A stretch of DNA of 64,000 bases from Leptodactylus fallax (GCA_947044405.1 CAMRHE010000011.1:4208501-4272500), one strand, 5' to 3'. Shown: positions 32,907 through 43,440, counted from the first letter of the stretch. Notes: a model not told the origin generated them from the letters alone. Numbers and translations: made by a program.

Positions 32907-34547
32907 TATCCGTTTTGCATGACTTTGTCATCCACTTTTTTTTTTTTTTTTTCGATTAAATGAACTTCACTGGTCTTTTTGCTTTTTTTGATCCAACATA
33001 CTAACCTGTTTTTTGAGCAGACATTAAAGACAGACTCATAGTCTGTCAGACTGGTAAACAACTGTTACATATAAATGTTTTCACATGCATTGTTGATGTA
33101 CATCTGTAGTCCAAATGACTGCAGTGAGGTTTATGCAATCTTGTTGGCTGCAGCTGTAGCTCAATAGTTAAGATAAACCAGTGATACTACAAAAGTTGCA
33201 GTGTAGCTTTGGCCTAAAACAACAGTAATTCCAGTAACTTGTATGTTCATTTTAGCTGAGCTTGACCACAATTGACCACAGGAGAGATATAAGCTGCTAC
33301 AACCATGCCATGAGGATGCACATGCAGTTCAATGTGCCACTCTCCTAGAGATCTTGGCACCAGGTCCAAATAGCTACAGAGCTATAGACAGTCAGTCTAT
33401 GCCATATTATGCTACTGGCTCTACTGTAATATTCATATTCAGGTACACTATGGCTCTATAGAGTGGTAAGCTTGCCATGTATAAGTTCAATGTAAATCAG
33501 AGGTTTATAGAGATGTAACTAGCCATTATTACAGACATGAAACTTCACCTTTATTCTGTAAATAAAGGTTAGATATTTGAACTCTGCAAGAACTGCATTG
33601 CTTTCATCTTCTCAGATCTGCGTTTAGCCAGTGGATCTAACCCTGTGTACTGCTCTGCAGAGCTTTACCAGATTTTACAATAATATGTCTGTGTTGCTGT
33701 TCCATTGCCTACTCACATTTTCTTTTTCATCTTGTTCAGGCATTCCCCTTTGCAAGGCAATATTCGTAACACTACCTGAATAACAAAGTATTTGTGACAA
33801 TGCACATCCCTGTAATATTGAGTATAATTCAATGGATTAGAAGAAATGAAACTGAATAATGGATTTTTGCTCTAGGCATTAAGTGGAAGCTAACAAAAAT
33901 GCTAAAATGGTCCAGGCAATTAGATGAACAATCATTTGTAGATGTCAGAACGAAAATTTAGCAATTTAGAATTCAATTTAAAATTAGAAAAGGTCCTTTG
34001 ATAATGTCTTCTTGTTAATGAGTGCGCTGCAGTTATACTGTCTGTAGAAATAGCAAAGAAAGTAATAAGCCTGAAGAATTATGATGCAGCAGCGCCTTTA
34101 AAATATTTTTCATTATTTTAATTAAATACTCTATTCTGATTGCTGATGGGGACTATTTATCAAAATCCACCAGTGTAGCAAACCCTTAATAGGCTCAAGG
34201 CTGGTAATGGTGCAGTAAATAATAAATAGAAGATAAAGATAATGCCATGTGATTAACCCATTTACAGTATGGAGTGTTCCAACATGTTTGTAAACAGATT
34301 TTTTATGTATGATACACTTTTTATATAATAGTTTTAAATGGCTATCAAATGAAGATATTAATTAAAAAACAATTACAGTAAAGTATTTTATCTTTGCTTT
34401 CTTGCAGTTCTCTAAAAGGACACTTAAAGGTGTTAGTCCATCGAAGTAAAGTCTGTAGAACCTTTGTCCCATTCCACATTTAACCTGAGTGCAGCCAGGA
34501 TAAATGGGGTGTGGGATTTGTGGTTGTAGGCGCTCTCAATTACTTCA
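32907..34547. other. No gene; AT-rich unique DNA
   Basis: 33141-33170 has GCAGCTGTAGCTCAATAGTTAAG, similar to a tRNA A-box region, but no B box follows. 33770-34190 is AT-rich with many TAAT/ATTA cores and no repeat words, a candidate conserved non-coding segment. No coding frame stands out. Confidence 0.45.
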
Positions 34548-35090
34548 ATGGGAGCACTGGAGATAGCCAAGTGCTGACTAGTACAGAATTTGAAGAAAAT
34601 TTTGGCAGACTGGCAGTGTGCTTTGTTGAAATGTAAATTGACTTTTTGAAAAGAAAAAACTAACAAAAAGTATCCCTTTGTGGGATTGACAATTGCACAA
34701 TCTGAAGAAAAATTTGTGGCACACTATCAGTGTGCCTGCCAGTTGAAATGAGAAGAATTGACTTTTTTTAAAAACAAAAAATAAATAAATTATCCTTTTA
34801 TGGGTGCAGATGTCACATCAATGTGGTGTTGGAGAAATGACAGTTATGGAATTTAATAAAAAATTGTGGCATGCTGTTATGATGCCTACCAGTTCAGAAT
34901 TATTTTTTTTAAAGAAGCCACCAGAATTATCCCTTTATGGGAACAAATTCCATACCAGCATGGTGTTTAGAGCAGTGACAATTGCAGAATATGAAGAGAA
35001 AATTGTGACATACTCTCATTGTGCCTGCCAGGTGAAAAGGGAAGAATTGGCTTTAAAAAAAATGCTAAAAATTGTTCCTTATTTTTTTAT
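34548..35090. repeat. Degenerate tandem repeat, about 120-145 bp unit, 4 copies
   Basis: Units begin around 34548, 34669, 34792 and 34929. Shared words are TATCCCTTTATGGG, CAATTGCAGAAT-like, GTGGCATACT-like, GTGTGCCTGCCAG and GAAGAATTGACTTT. A 117-codon plus frame through units 3-4 follows the repeat and does not look like a protein. Confidence 0.75.
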
Positions 35091-35140
35091 GCCAACTTTA
35101 CTGCAAGAATATTCCTTCTTTATTAAAATCCACAAACAAC

Positions 35141-35173
35141 GACGCGCTTCCGGGTGAAAACCCCTTTCTCAAG
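35141..35173 (-). ncRNA. Hammerhead-like terminus of a PLE
   Basis: On the minus strand: CTTGAGAAAGGGG, loop, CACCC, GGAAGCGCGTCGTTG, then GGATTTTAATAAAG. Stem II is intact. GAAA plus the palindrome ACGCGU appears as GGAAGCGCGTC, one substitution away. The order matches the terminal region of frog PLEs. It is a relic without nearby RT; a Tc1 end lies 260 bp downstream. Confidence 0.4.
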
Positions 35174-35433
35174 TGTACAAGTGGAATGAAGCTACATACA
35201 CATATACATATTACCTTTTCTTTTACATATAATCAGGAGAACCCTACTCTTAAAGGATGCCTTTATAAACCTATTGACCCATGGATCGTCCACCAGCTTG
35301 GTCTGAAAGAAGGCACCCAAGGATGAGACTTGCACCTTGAGAGTACTGGTAGACAAGCCCCTTTCCAGGGCCTTCTAAAGGAATTCCAGAATTTCTGCAA
35401 TTGAAGCCCCATTAATCCCATCTGGGGGACAAC

Positions 35434-35672
35434 CAATGAATTCCAGGACTACCTCTTGAAGCTCATCAAGAGAATGCCAAGAGTGTGCAAAGCAGTAATC
35501 AAAGTGAAAGGTGGCTACTTTGAAGAACCTAGAATATAAGACATATTTTCAGTTGTTTCACACTTTTTTGTTAAGTCTATAATTCCACATGTGTTAATTC
35601 ATAGTTTTTTATGAAAATACAGAAAACTCTTGGAATGAGAAGGTGTGTCCAAACTTTTGGTCTGTACTGTAT
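35434..35672 (+). pseudogene. 3' end of a Tc1 transposase plus right TIR
   Basis: Plus-strand frames read ..RMPRVCKAVIKVKGGYFEEPRI, the C-terminus of a common Tc1 family transposase, followed by an untranslated part and the TIR with GGTGTGTCCAAACTTTTGGT and CTGTACTGTA. Everything upstream of the C-terminus is missing. Confidence 0.8.
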
Positions 35673-36689
35673 ATGTTGGTGAAGCCAGTAAATCAAAGTC
35701 TGCAGCCTCAAAGAATCATAGAGCATAGATCATAGATGCTCCATAATACAGAATCATAGGATATTCATGGCTACTATACATTCTCATTCTAAATGACTTT
35801 TGAGAAACAAGGTTGACAGATAGTTTGATAGTTTGCAGATTTCTTCCATTTCAATGGGAGCACCAGAGATAGCCGAGCACTGTCATTCTCAGTGGTCAGA
35901 CCTGCCTATTGATAGGGGATAACTTGCTTTGGTTGGAAAACCCTTTATTATATAGAATAACATATTTACCTTTTCATTGAAGTCTACACAAATATTTTCC
36001 AAACCCCTTAAACAAGTTTTTGTTCTAACAGCAGCATATTTTAAACGCCTACAGCACTTTCCAGTGACAGTGGCCTGTAATGCCTCACCCTTTATATACC
36101 TGAAAAATTAAAAAAGTTTTTTTACCAATATTTAAAATAATATCTTACATTTTTACATACTGTAAAAATGCATATGCATAATCCCAGTACACTATGAACA
36201 CTATGGCTTAAGCCAGAAAAAAAAACAAAGTTATATACTAGGCAGATACTTTAATATGTGATGTTTTTTCCAAAACTGAAATTGTGCTTGGGCAGGTCAG
36301 CATGGAGTCAAATCTTGGTAGTACTGTAATAGAATGGGAAACATTGATAAGATAATTAAAAGGAAACAGCATTGTAGGAATTTAGAGGTGTCCTGTAGGT
36401 CAGGGTGGCTCTAGATCCTGACATGTAGTGATTTTCACCAGATGCAATATTCACATGATAGTATCAGAAAAATCATCTGTAGCTAAAATGCTGACAAGCA
36501 GTTGGCATGATTGATCAGAAGTCTTGACATTGGAATAAATATAGTTATGGTGTCCACATCTGATCAATGTACATAGAAAAGCTCTTTAGGACTTATATAT
36601 ACTGTTGTATAATGGAAAATTTCACTTACATGGAATCCATGAGAAAAAGAATGATGGGAAAGGAATAAATCAAAAATCATGTTTTCAGG
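35673..36689. other. No recognised gene
   Basis: 35850-35945 shares CAATGGGAGCACCAGAGATA with 34540-34570 and ends in AAAACCCTTTATT, a decayed MITE end. The remainder is AT-rich. Confidence 0.45.
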
Positions 36690-37055
36690 GATGAAGATAT
36701 TTTTGACCTACTACATGGATTGATGTGGGTCTGATGCCTGGCACCCACCGATAAGCTGTTCTCAGGTTTCTCCTTTACCGAACATTCAGTCCAGACAGCT
36801 TCGTTCGCTGTGTAGTGGTAGAAATGATTCACTGAAGTAGGATGAGTAACTGGGAGCTGATCTGCAGTACCCCAAACTGGCCACTGCACAGAGAATGGAG
36901 TCATTTGCATTCAGCCAGTTCGTCTCTTGAAGAAGTAGAGAACAGCTACCTATTTGGGATGCTGGGTGTTGGACCCACCAATCTCATATTGATGACCTAT
37001 TATAAGTATACAGTAGATAATCAATATCTTCAGCTCAGGAAACTCCTTTAATGCC
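36690..37055. mobile_element. Foldback MITE
   Basis: The left GATGTGGGTCTGATGCC region pairs with the right GGGTGTTGGACCCACC; GAACATTCAG / GCATTCAGCC and the CACTGAAGTAGG centre also fold. The right end AGGAAACTCCTTTAA carries TTAA. Confidence 0.55.
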
Positions 37056-38269
37056 TGACAGGATATAGACAATTTCCTTTTTTTACCCATAACTGGTCAT
37101 CTTGCATAATTTATCTTCAACTCAACTCAAAAGGCAAGTTAGTATCACTTCTATTACTTGAATAAGAGAAGGGCTGCATGGGCTCCCTGTCCACTAGCAG
37201 CTTCTGGCACCTAGAGGATGCTGCAGCACCTGATCTGTGCCGTGTCTGGGTGTCAGACCCCACAGATCACATACTGATGATCTATTCTGCAGTTGTCCCC
37301 TGAAGATCATGATCATTACACTACTGTCCAAAGGACTTCAAGCTTTACCTCTGGATGATTCACTAATAACATGTTAGATTATTGATGATATGGCCTGTGG
37401 GTACATGCACCGCTCTATACACATGAGATACTTGCAGGCCTCCATTCTCATGATCACTGGGCACCTGGACACCAAGCAGGCACTTATCCCTTGTCCTGTG
37501 GATGTAGCAACCACCTAATGAAAATTAAAGATGTCTCCTTCTCCTTGTAGCAATTTGCAGTTCCAGCATATTGGGATTTGTGAGAAAAAGGACTAAAATT
37601 AGCATATATCTTCCAATCCACAAGAATGCATCCAGCCAAGACCAGGCATCTCAATCACCTGTGTCTTTTTGCTTATACAAGTTCTTTTCAAATTGGATAT
37701 GACAGGCTTCTTCCATTTTGGCAATAGCTACAGCCTAGCGTTCTTTTTTTACTACTGTTGCTCCAATAGCTGCGAAGGACAGATAAGCCAGTTGTGCTGA
37801 GTTCACTGGGGGAACCTGAGAAGACATAATAAAGGCCACATAGTACCTTTTTTCTGATCTTTTTTGAAACAATACACAAAAGGGTGCAAATTGGATGAAA
37901 TACAATGACAAAATTGAACACAACATTAAAATTACACTACACTTCCAGTTTGAGAAGTCAACAGGAAATAATTGAAAGTACAGGAGCTTTTTAAACCTGG
38001 AAGGAAGGAAAAAGAAAGGTATAGGGTGATATGGATTTTGCTTGCTAGGGTCAGGCAGAGTCTTATACAAATGTTGTCTAGTTTAACATGACTTTTATCA
38101 TGTTAAATAAAGAGTTGCAGCCTGCTTGAACTTGAATTGTTTTGAGATATCACGGTACAGAAAGTTATCTGATTTAAGTTAAGAAGGCTACATCTGTAAG
38201 TAGAACAGTAATTCCTAATGGAAAAAAACTTTATTTTTTTGAAGTTAGAAGTTTCTCAAGTCTATACAT
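37056..38269. other. No gene recognised
   Basis: Includes a MITE-like remnant at 37180-37290 (GGGTGTCAGACCCCACAGATC). A 111-codon minus frame at 37735-38070 shows no domain and has biased composition. Nothing else stands out. Confidence 0.4.
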
Positions 38270-38690
38270 TTGACTGTTTTGCTCAAGCCACTGGCAGATT
38301 GTGGAATTTGGAATATTCAGGTAGAATCCGGTTTGTTGCGAACTGATTTGCCCAACACTACTATCGCGGAATAATTATTATACTCTGAGGTCTCTAGGAT
38401 CCCCCTTTCCCGCACCTCTGTTGGGTTCCCTCATGGTTTTCAATGTTTCGATCCTGGGAACATTCAGACCTCTTCTGGTCTCCTGCATGACATCAGTGTC
38501 CCCAGATCACCACTGAGGCCTGTAATTGAGCCCCAGTGGCCACATGAGATGCGAGAATGTCATGACACTACTGTCAAAGCATCATGATGTTGGCTCACTC
38601 CACATCATTGCTGAGACTCAAATACAGGCCATAGCAGTCCCCTGAGATTTCAGAGTGAAAGTCAGTTGAATAGGAGGAAAAGAACATGAA
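38270..38690. repeat. Decayed hAT right end plus hairpin-MITE fragment
   Basis: 38330-38358 (GGTTTGTTGCGAACTGATTTG) resembles the right end of the 5983-6710 family. 38371-38395 keeps half of the terminal hairpin (ATTATTATACTCTGAGGTCT). The body (CACTGAGGCCTGTAATTGAG, ACATGAGATGC) matches the middle of the hairpin MITE. Confidence 0.5.
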
Positions 38691-39032
38691 AAAGGAGAAA
38701 AGAGCATTTTCTCTTATTAAATATATTACAAAGTTTGTTATATTCACCTGTACTATTCATTTAAGCAATGTTTGTAGAAAAGTTAGGGACCGAAATAAAG
38801 GCTGCTATATTGACTTGTTTTACACACAAACTAAATATACTTGCACTTTTTAAAGACTTTTCTTGCTGCCCACCAGTGGACATATCTGTGTGCATGGATT
38901 CTAAACACTGCCCCCATAAAAATTTATGGTCCCATACACACACAGAGGGATTGCTTTCACAGGCAAATTTATGAGGAAACACCATTGGTTCTATATTATG
39001 GAGTGACTCTGTTTGGATTACAAACCTGAGAG

Positions 39033-39058
39033 ATAATAATAATAATAATAATAATAAT
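39033..39058. repeat. (AAT)n microsatellite
   Basis: About eight uninterrupted ATA/AAT units. Confidence 0.95.
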
Positions 39059-39079
39059 ACAAATTTTCGCAGTCTAGAG

Positions 39080-40648
39080 TTCACTACAAGAGGAGAACTT
39101 CAGACTCTTCCATCCCCTGAAATTTTTAAGTTTTGTCCATTCATCAAGAATCCACATCTACCAAAGGGATTACCAGTACTCCTGCAGGTTTGGATGATCA
39201 TAACACACCAAAAATAGATACAGACTTACAAGAGATTCCTCTATTAATTGCGATCTTGGGGATTCTTGAGACAATACACCTTTATCTCTCTTACAGATTG
39301 AAAAGGCTATCATTATATCAGAGATCACACCTCAACCTAATACATCTACAATTAATACATCCGTTTGTTTTTTAGGGTTACCTCCCATACACCAAGAGCG
39401 ACATATCAGAAAAACGCTGACTCTTACCAAGATCTCCGATTATTATAGTCCTCTGGGCAAAAAAAAAAACAATCAAGCACCATCTGTAAATTCCCCAGAA
39501 TTAAAAGAACTCAAGTATGTAGAGGAAGTAAAGTCCAAAGTCCAAAAAGGGGCAAGGTTGATCCACTTGTATTTTCAACAGACTACAATCTGACAGCAGC
39601 TGAAAGCAGTTTGCTTTCCAAAGGTCTTTCTTTCTGTCACCATCAAAAAATAGATGATCTACAGTTGATCTACAGTGGATCTTAATGCATATATTCACAA
39701 ATTAACACTTACAAGACATTTCACTATGGTTTCTGATTCTCAGTCATTTGGGTCTAATGCTATATGTGATACTGAGAACATTAATGATTAGTGATGTTGC
39801 TAGATCAATGTAGATGGTCACAGACCCATTGTCACATATTCAAAAGCCAAATCCTCCTTTTATCCTTTACCTCACAAAGGAAGCCACATAGAAACATCTT
39901 ATTCTATGGTGGCCAAGAAGTTCAAATAATTACCAAAGATAAATATGGTCAATCAGAAAAATCTCATGAGAATAATGCGATTCGGTCCCTTATGTCCAAT
40001 GAGGAAATAGCCATAAGAAATGCCAACAAAGGGGGAGGGGTGGTCATCCATCCTACATTCAGCAAGCATTTAATATTCTTTCTGATACTAGTTATTACAC
40101 AAACTTAGCTAAAGATCTGACTCCAAGCCATTTACTAGAATATTACAATCTAAAACAAGACACTTTTTCTAAGGAGGTTGTGACCAAAAAAGAAAAAGAT
40201 TTTCTTTTGGTTAGGAATCCAACTATAGCTCTTATCTTCCCAAAATTCATAAAAATCCAACTAGAAGACCTATTATCTCCAGTATGAATTCCATCACTCG
40301 CAACCTATCATAATATTGATATTCACCTACAGAAGTTTGTACCTTTCGTATTATCTCAGAGATTCAACTAGCCTAATAGAGGATATCATATGTATTAAGT
40401 GGAAACCCTCTTACATGTGGGCAACACTTCACTTTGCATTTCTATACAGTATCATACCACATAATGAAAATTTGAAGAATCCTTTTTGTTCAATACTCAC
40501 CCTTGGACTCAACCTACGAGTACCTTGTGTTCAACACTCACCCTTGGACGCAACTTCGTATAGTGTACTATAAGCATTATATTGATGACCTGATTTTCAT
40601 TTGGGAGGGTTCTCAGAAATCTTTTGAAGATTTTACCTTGTTTCTGAA
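39080..40648 (+). pseudogene. Penelope-like reverse transcriptase pseudogene, 5' portion
   Basis: The plus strand carries, across several frames: DYNLTAAESSLLSKGLSF (about 39580-39635), NKGGGVVIHP (40024), LPKIHKNPTRRP (40246), TYRSLYLSYYLRDSTSLIED and MWATLHF..LYSIIPHNE (40320-40470), and YKHYIDDLIFIWEG (40570-40610). YIDD at 40578-40589 is the catalytic RT box. These blocks, in this order, are typical of PLE RTs. Stops and frameshifts separate them and a segment is duplicated at about 40490-40550 (CACCCTTGGACTCAACCTACG / CACCCTTGGACGCAACTTCG). The reading is cut at 40648 by another PLE and resumes for about 35 bp after 42075. Confidence 0.88.
40635..40648. repeat. Target-site duplication, left copy (14 bp)
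   Basis: ACCTTGTTTCTGAA is repeated exactly at 42075-42088. Joining across the insert restores the older PLE frame (DFTLFL), so these are the two sides of one insertion site. Confidence 0.9.
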
Positions 40649-40650
40649 AG

Positions 40651-40915
40651 AGTGAAGAATTCAGGCGATACCTTTTAGAGGCTAACTGAGTATTTTTGAT
40701 AGTAAGCTTTCGAGAGTACTAGCTCTCTTCTTCAGACATTGTGTTATACAAGAAACTGAAAACTCACACACTCTTTATACACACACAAGACATGGATCTT
40801 CAAAGGATCTTAGAATAACAAAATGCAATATAAGTAGAGAAGTTATTTACAACAGGTCAAGAAATAAACAATCTGGAAAACTTGTGGGGCGTTACAGAGG
40901 GATCAGTAATTCTTC
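40651..40915. repeat. Inverted terminal repeat of the PLE, left copy
   Basis: Contains GAGTATTTTTGATAGTAAGC, AGACATTGTGTTATACAAG and GGAAAACTTGTGGGGCGT, all found inverted at 41770-42040. The hammerhead-like motif is on the minus strand here at 40703-40735. Confidence 0.93.
40703..40735 (-). ncRNA. Candidate hammerhead ribozyme core, sense copy
   Basis: On the minus strand: CTGAAGA (fits CUGANGA), A, then GAGAG-CTAGTA-CTCTC as a perfect 5-bp stem II, then GAAA followed by the short palindrome AGCT/AAGCTT. PLE terminal repeats are known to carry hammerheads with very short, self-complementary stem III. The extra A before stem II and a weak stem I (only two clear pairs) suggest low activity or dimer-dependent activity. 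Confidence 0.5.
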
Positions 40916-40960
40916 CTGTTATTTGTTTGCAACCAGGTGGTGATTTGTGACCCTCACATT

Positions 40961-41731
40961 TTATACATAGTGTGACATGAAACTGGCATGAATATTAAGT
41001 CCAAATTGCATTAACTTATATTCCCATTCCTTTCTCTCCCTCTGCGTCTTAAAATGTCCCATTAAAACCACACCCCACAAATGTTCAATAGAGTGGTCTT
41101 CTCTGGACAAATGTGCGGCCACTGGGAGGTCTGTTCTGCTGTTATTCATGGTGAATCTGTGTGAGTTCATGTGCTGACTAAGTCTCTGTCCTGTTTCCCC
41201 CACATAAAGGCCTGTGGTGGGACATTGCACACACATTATGAGATACACCACATTAGAAGACCTGCAGGAAAATGTCCTCCTAATTCTGTACACCTGTTGT
41301 GACTGTGGGACAGGTACACTGTCAGCGGTGTGGATGTGCCTGCAGGTCTTGCACCTGTTTTGCAGGAAAGGTGAGGTGCCAATTTCAGTTGCGGCCTTCA
41401 GGGCACTCCGGACAATAATATGCCTTAGGTTTGGTGGTTGTCGAAAGGAAAGGAGAGGGGGGACTGGAAGTATGTCTTTGAGTCTGTTGTCCCTATGTAG
41501 CACAGGTTGGAGCTCCTTGGCAATCCTTTGTGGGTTGTAGGTGACAGCTGGTGGCACTCGGGCTTCATTCTGGGTCTCTTTATATGTGATCAGACTGTCT
41601 CTGTTAATGGCTGCCGCTTTGTTTAATTGGTTGTCCGTCATTTTTGGTTTGTATCCCAATCGGAGAAATTTCGTCCTCAGATCCTGGAGGTGCTTGTCCA
41701 GGTCTGCTTTGTCAGAGCAAATACGATTGTA
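40961..41731 (-). CDS. Penelope-like ORF fragment: RT tail and GIY-YIG endonuclease
   Basis: An uninterrupted 256-codon minus-strand frame from YNRICSDKADLDKH at 41731 to HYV and TAA at 40961. There is no credible start, since the element is 5' truncated; the frame is what remains of a longer RT-endonuclease protein. Residues about 1-110 correspond to the RT thumb/linker (KFLRLGYKP, RDNRLKDILPVPPLLSFRQP, NLRHIIVRSAL). CKTCRHI at about 130 is a cysteine pair typical of PLEs. VVYLIMCVQC..GLYVGETGQRL at about 160-185 is the GIY-YIG-type nuclease signature, followed by HMNSHR, DLPVAAHLSREDHS and a C-terminal EWEYKLMQFGLN block. Family members nick DNA to prime reverse transcription. Without the RT core it cannot act alone, and expression is unproven. 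Confidence 0.9.
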   Translation of the reverse strand, partial: YNRICSDKADLDKHLQDLRTKFLRLGYKPKMTDNQLNKAAAINRDSLITYKETQNEARVPPAVTYNPQRIAKELQPVLHRDNRLKDILPVPPLLSFRQPPNLRHIIVRSALKAATEIGTSPFLQNRCKTCRHIHTADSVPVPQSQQVYRIRRTFSCRSSNVVYLIMCVQCPTTGLYVGETGQRLSQHMNSHRFTMNNSRTDLPVAAHLSREDHSIEHLWGVVLMGHFKTQRERKEWEYKLMQFGLNIHASFMSHYV

Positions 41732-41769
41732 TTATATAGCCTGGCTGTAAATAATAAATTCTCTTGAAA

Positions 41770-42040
41770 AATTACTGATCCCTCCATCACGCCCCACAAG
41801 TTTTCCAGATTGTTTATTTCTTGACCTGTTGTAAATAACTTCTCTATTTATATTGCATTTTGTTATTCTAAGATCATTTGAAGATCCATGTCTTGTGTGT
41901 TTATAAAGAGTGTGTGAATTTTCAGTTTCTTGTGTAACACAATGTCTGAAGAAGAAAGCTAGTACTCTCGAAAGTTTACTATCAAAAATACTCAGCCTCT
42001 AAAAGATATCACCTGATTTCTTCACTCTTCCACTACTTTC
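41770..42040. repeat. Inverted terminal repeat of the PLE, right copy
   Basis: Reverse complement of 40651-40915. The hammerhead-like motif lies on the plus strand at 41946-41978: CTGAAGA, GAAAG-CTAGTA-CTCTC (one mismatch in stem II), GAAA. Confidence 0.93.
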
Positions 42041-42074
42041 TATGGCTAACATGGTACAACATTACACTACTAGC

Positions 42075-42088
42075 ACCTTGTTTCTGAA
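42075..42088. repeat. Target-site duplication, right copy (14 bp)
   Basis: Same ACCTTGTTTCTGAA as at 40635-40648. The older PLE frame continues as NNNDWV and stops. Confidence 0.9.
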
Positions 42089-42184
42089 TAATAATGACTG
42101 GGTGTGAAGGATCTAGTCCTACCAGAACCCGCTTCCGGCACACTTGAGATTGCTTCAATTACCTCACACCCACTTCCAGTGAGT

Positions 42185-43170
42185 GTTTTGGGCCTCTTAG
42201 GATAATACAATAGAGAAGCCTTCTAAATTTTATATATTTATTAACCCCTAAACGGGTCGGCAAAAGACACTTAACACATATAGAAGATGCATGTAGCGAT
42301 TAGCAAGCAAATACAAGTAGAAAGCAACATGACACGGTGCATAAAATAAAAAATGGGAGATAACAGAAAGAAAAGAATTTGTTACCAACACAAATCTGTG
42401 ATTGGATCTCTGGCTCCAGGTGATGATTTGGATCATGAGCCAGGGCATGTATCTTATAAAGTCCAGTAGCAGATGAATCTTAGCAGAGCAAAAAGTAGAA
42501 GACCATTTCCAGAACAAGTAGATAGTCCATTTCTCTGAGCCCATGTGTTGGCTCCGGGTACAGTCTTGAGCAATGCATGTGTTTCCTACATGCGGTTACA
42601 CCTCTTCTAGGTTAACAAAATGGTCTCAGGCCTCACTGTTTAGGCCGCATGGAGAGCACATGGTGAGCACATGGTGCGAGTCTCCAACTTGACCTCCCCT
42701 ACACCTCTCCTTCAGGAACCACACATCACAAAGGACAGAAGACAAAAGAGAGCATCTCCACCTGGACTGAGACCTTCTAACTCCCCTGCCCTCCTCCCTA
42801 AGTGAGGTCACAAAGGGGAGGAGCCCCACTCCCTCTCTACATCTATTGGAATCATTTTTCTGTATAATTCTTTGCCCGATGACTATAGAGTCAGGCCGGG
42901 GGTATGATGGGGATTGTAACGGGATCCCCAATACGTAGACTCCAAGGTTGGCACTCCATTTCCCTTTGGGTAAGGAGATCAGTGCCTAGACATTTCCTGG
43001 GCTTTGAATTGTGACATGTGTGTATTCTAAGCATGTGCCTTGACCTGACGCATCTGGGGGATTTATCAGAGAGACTGTAAGATGTTCCCCAGGCCAGATA
43101 TTGTCATAAAACCATAATCCCTTTGAAGTAGAGTTGGCTCCGGCCGGTCTGCTATTAGTATGCAGGGAGT
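42185..43170 (-). repeat. Unclassified LTR-like repeat
   Basis: On the minus strand the tract has a moderately GC-rich body and ends near 42230 with AATAAATATATAAAATTTAG, a polyadenylation-like site. Two tandem AGAGCACATGGTG words occur at about 42652-42676. No coding domain was found and boundaries are not visible. Confidence 0.25.
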
Positions 43171-43199
43171 TTCCCAGGCACATCCTATCTGCAGGACCC

Positions 43200-43440
43200 C
43201 GCGCTGGGTTAATGAGGGTAGCAGTCTGATGCAGATACAGGCTTGTGTCAGTGACTCCCTTCTGACAGTTGGGAGATATCGGTGCTAAAATTAATGGCAC
43301 CGATATCTCCAGCCCCGGGGCACATACCGGGCGAGCTGACAGTGCACTGAATTGAGCGCACTGTCGGTTTTCTAGCTGTATATAAAACCTTTTTAACACG
43401 GCTTATTTATTTATATGGCAGATTTAACCTTTTTAACCAA
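43200..43440. repeat. Fragment of the 63610-63951 MITE family
   Basis: Shares TCTGACAGTTGGGAGATATC, GGCACCGATATCTCCAGC, GCACATACCGGGCGAG-like and GCGCACTGTCGGTTTTCTAG words, in order, with 63670-63790. Confidence 0.6.

Larger units (their letters stand above)
40649..42074 (-). mobile_element. 5'-truncated Penelope-like element with inverted terminal repeats
   Basis: A minus-strand insertion into an older PLE. About 265 bp at the left (40651-40915) is the reverse complement of 41770-42040 with more than 90% identity by eye. Between them lies the C-terminal part of the PLE ORF. The right repeat extends 35-40 bp further out (GGCTAACATGGTACAAC). Inverted partial terminal repeats plus 5' truncation are a known PLE arrangement. 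The 14-bp duplications and the open frame make it the youngest retroelement insertion in the window. Confidence 0.92.

Noticed and set aside
33141..33215. tRNA-like GTAGCTCAATAGTTAAG
   Set aside because: A-box-like word without B box or acceptor pairing; chance or a very old SINE remnant.
37735..38070. 111-codon minus-strand frame
   Set aside because: Hydrophobic, Phe/Ser-rich low-information translation, shadowed by another frame; no start context or homology recognised.
41214..41540. 108-codon plus-strand frame
   Set aside because: It is the antisense shadow of the PLE endonuclease frame on the minus strand.
42248..43399. Minus-strand frames of 98-137 codons
   Set aside because: No domain recognised; they lie in LTR-like and MITE-fragment sequence.
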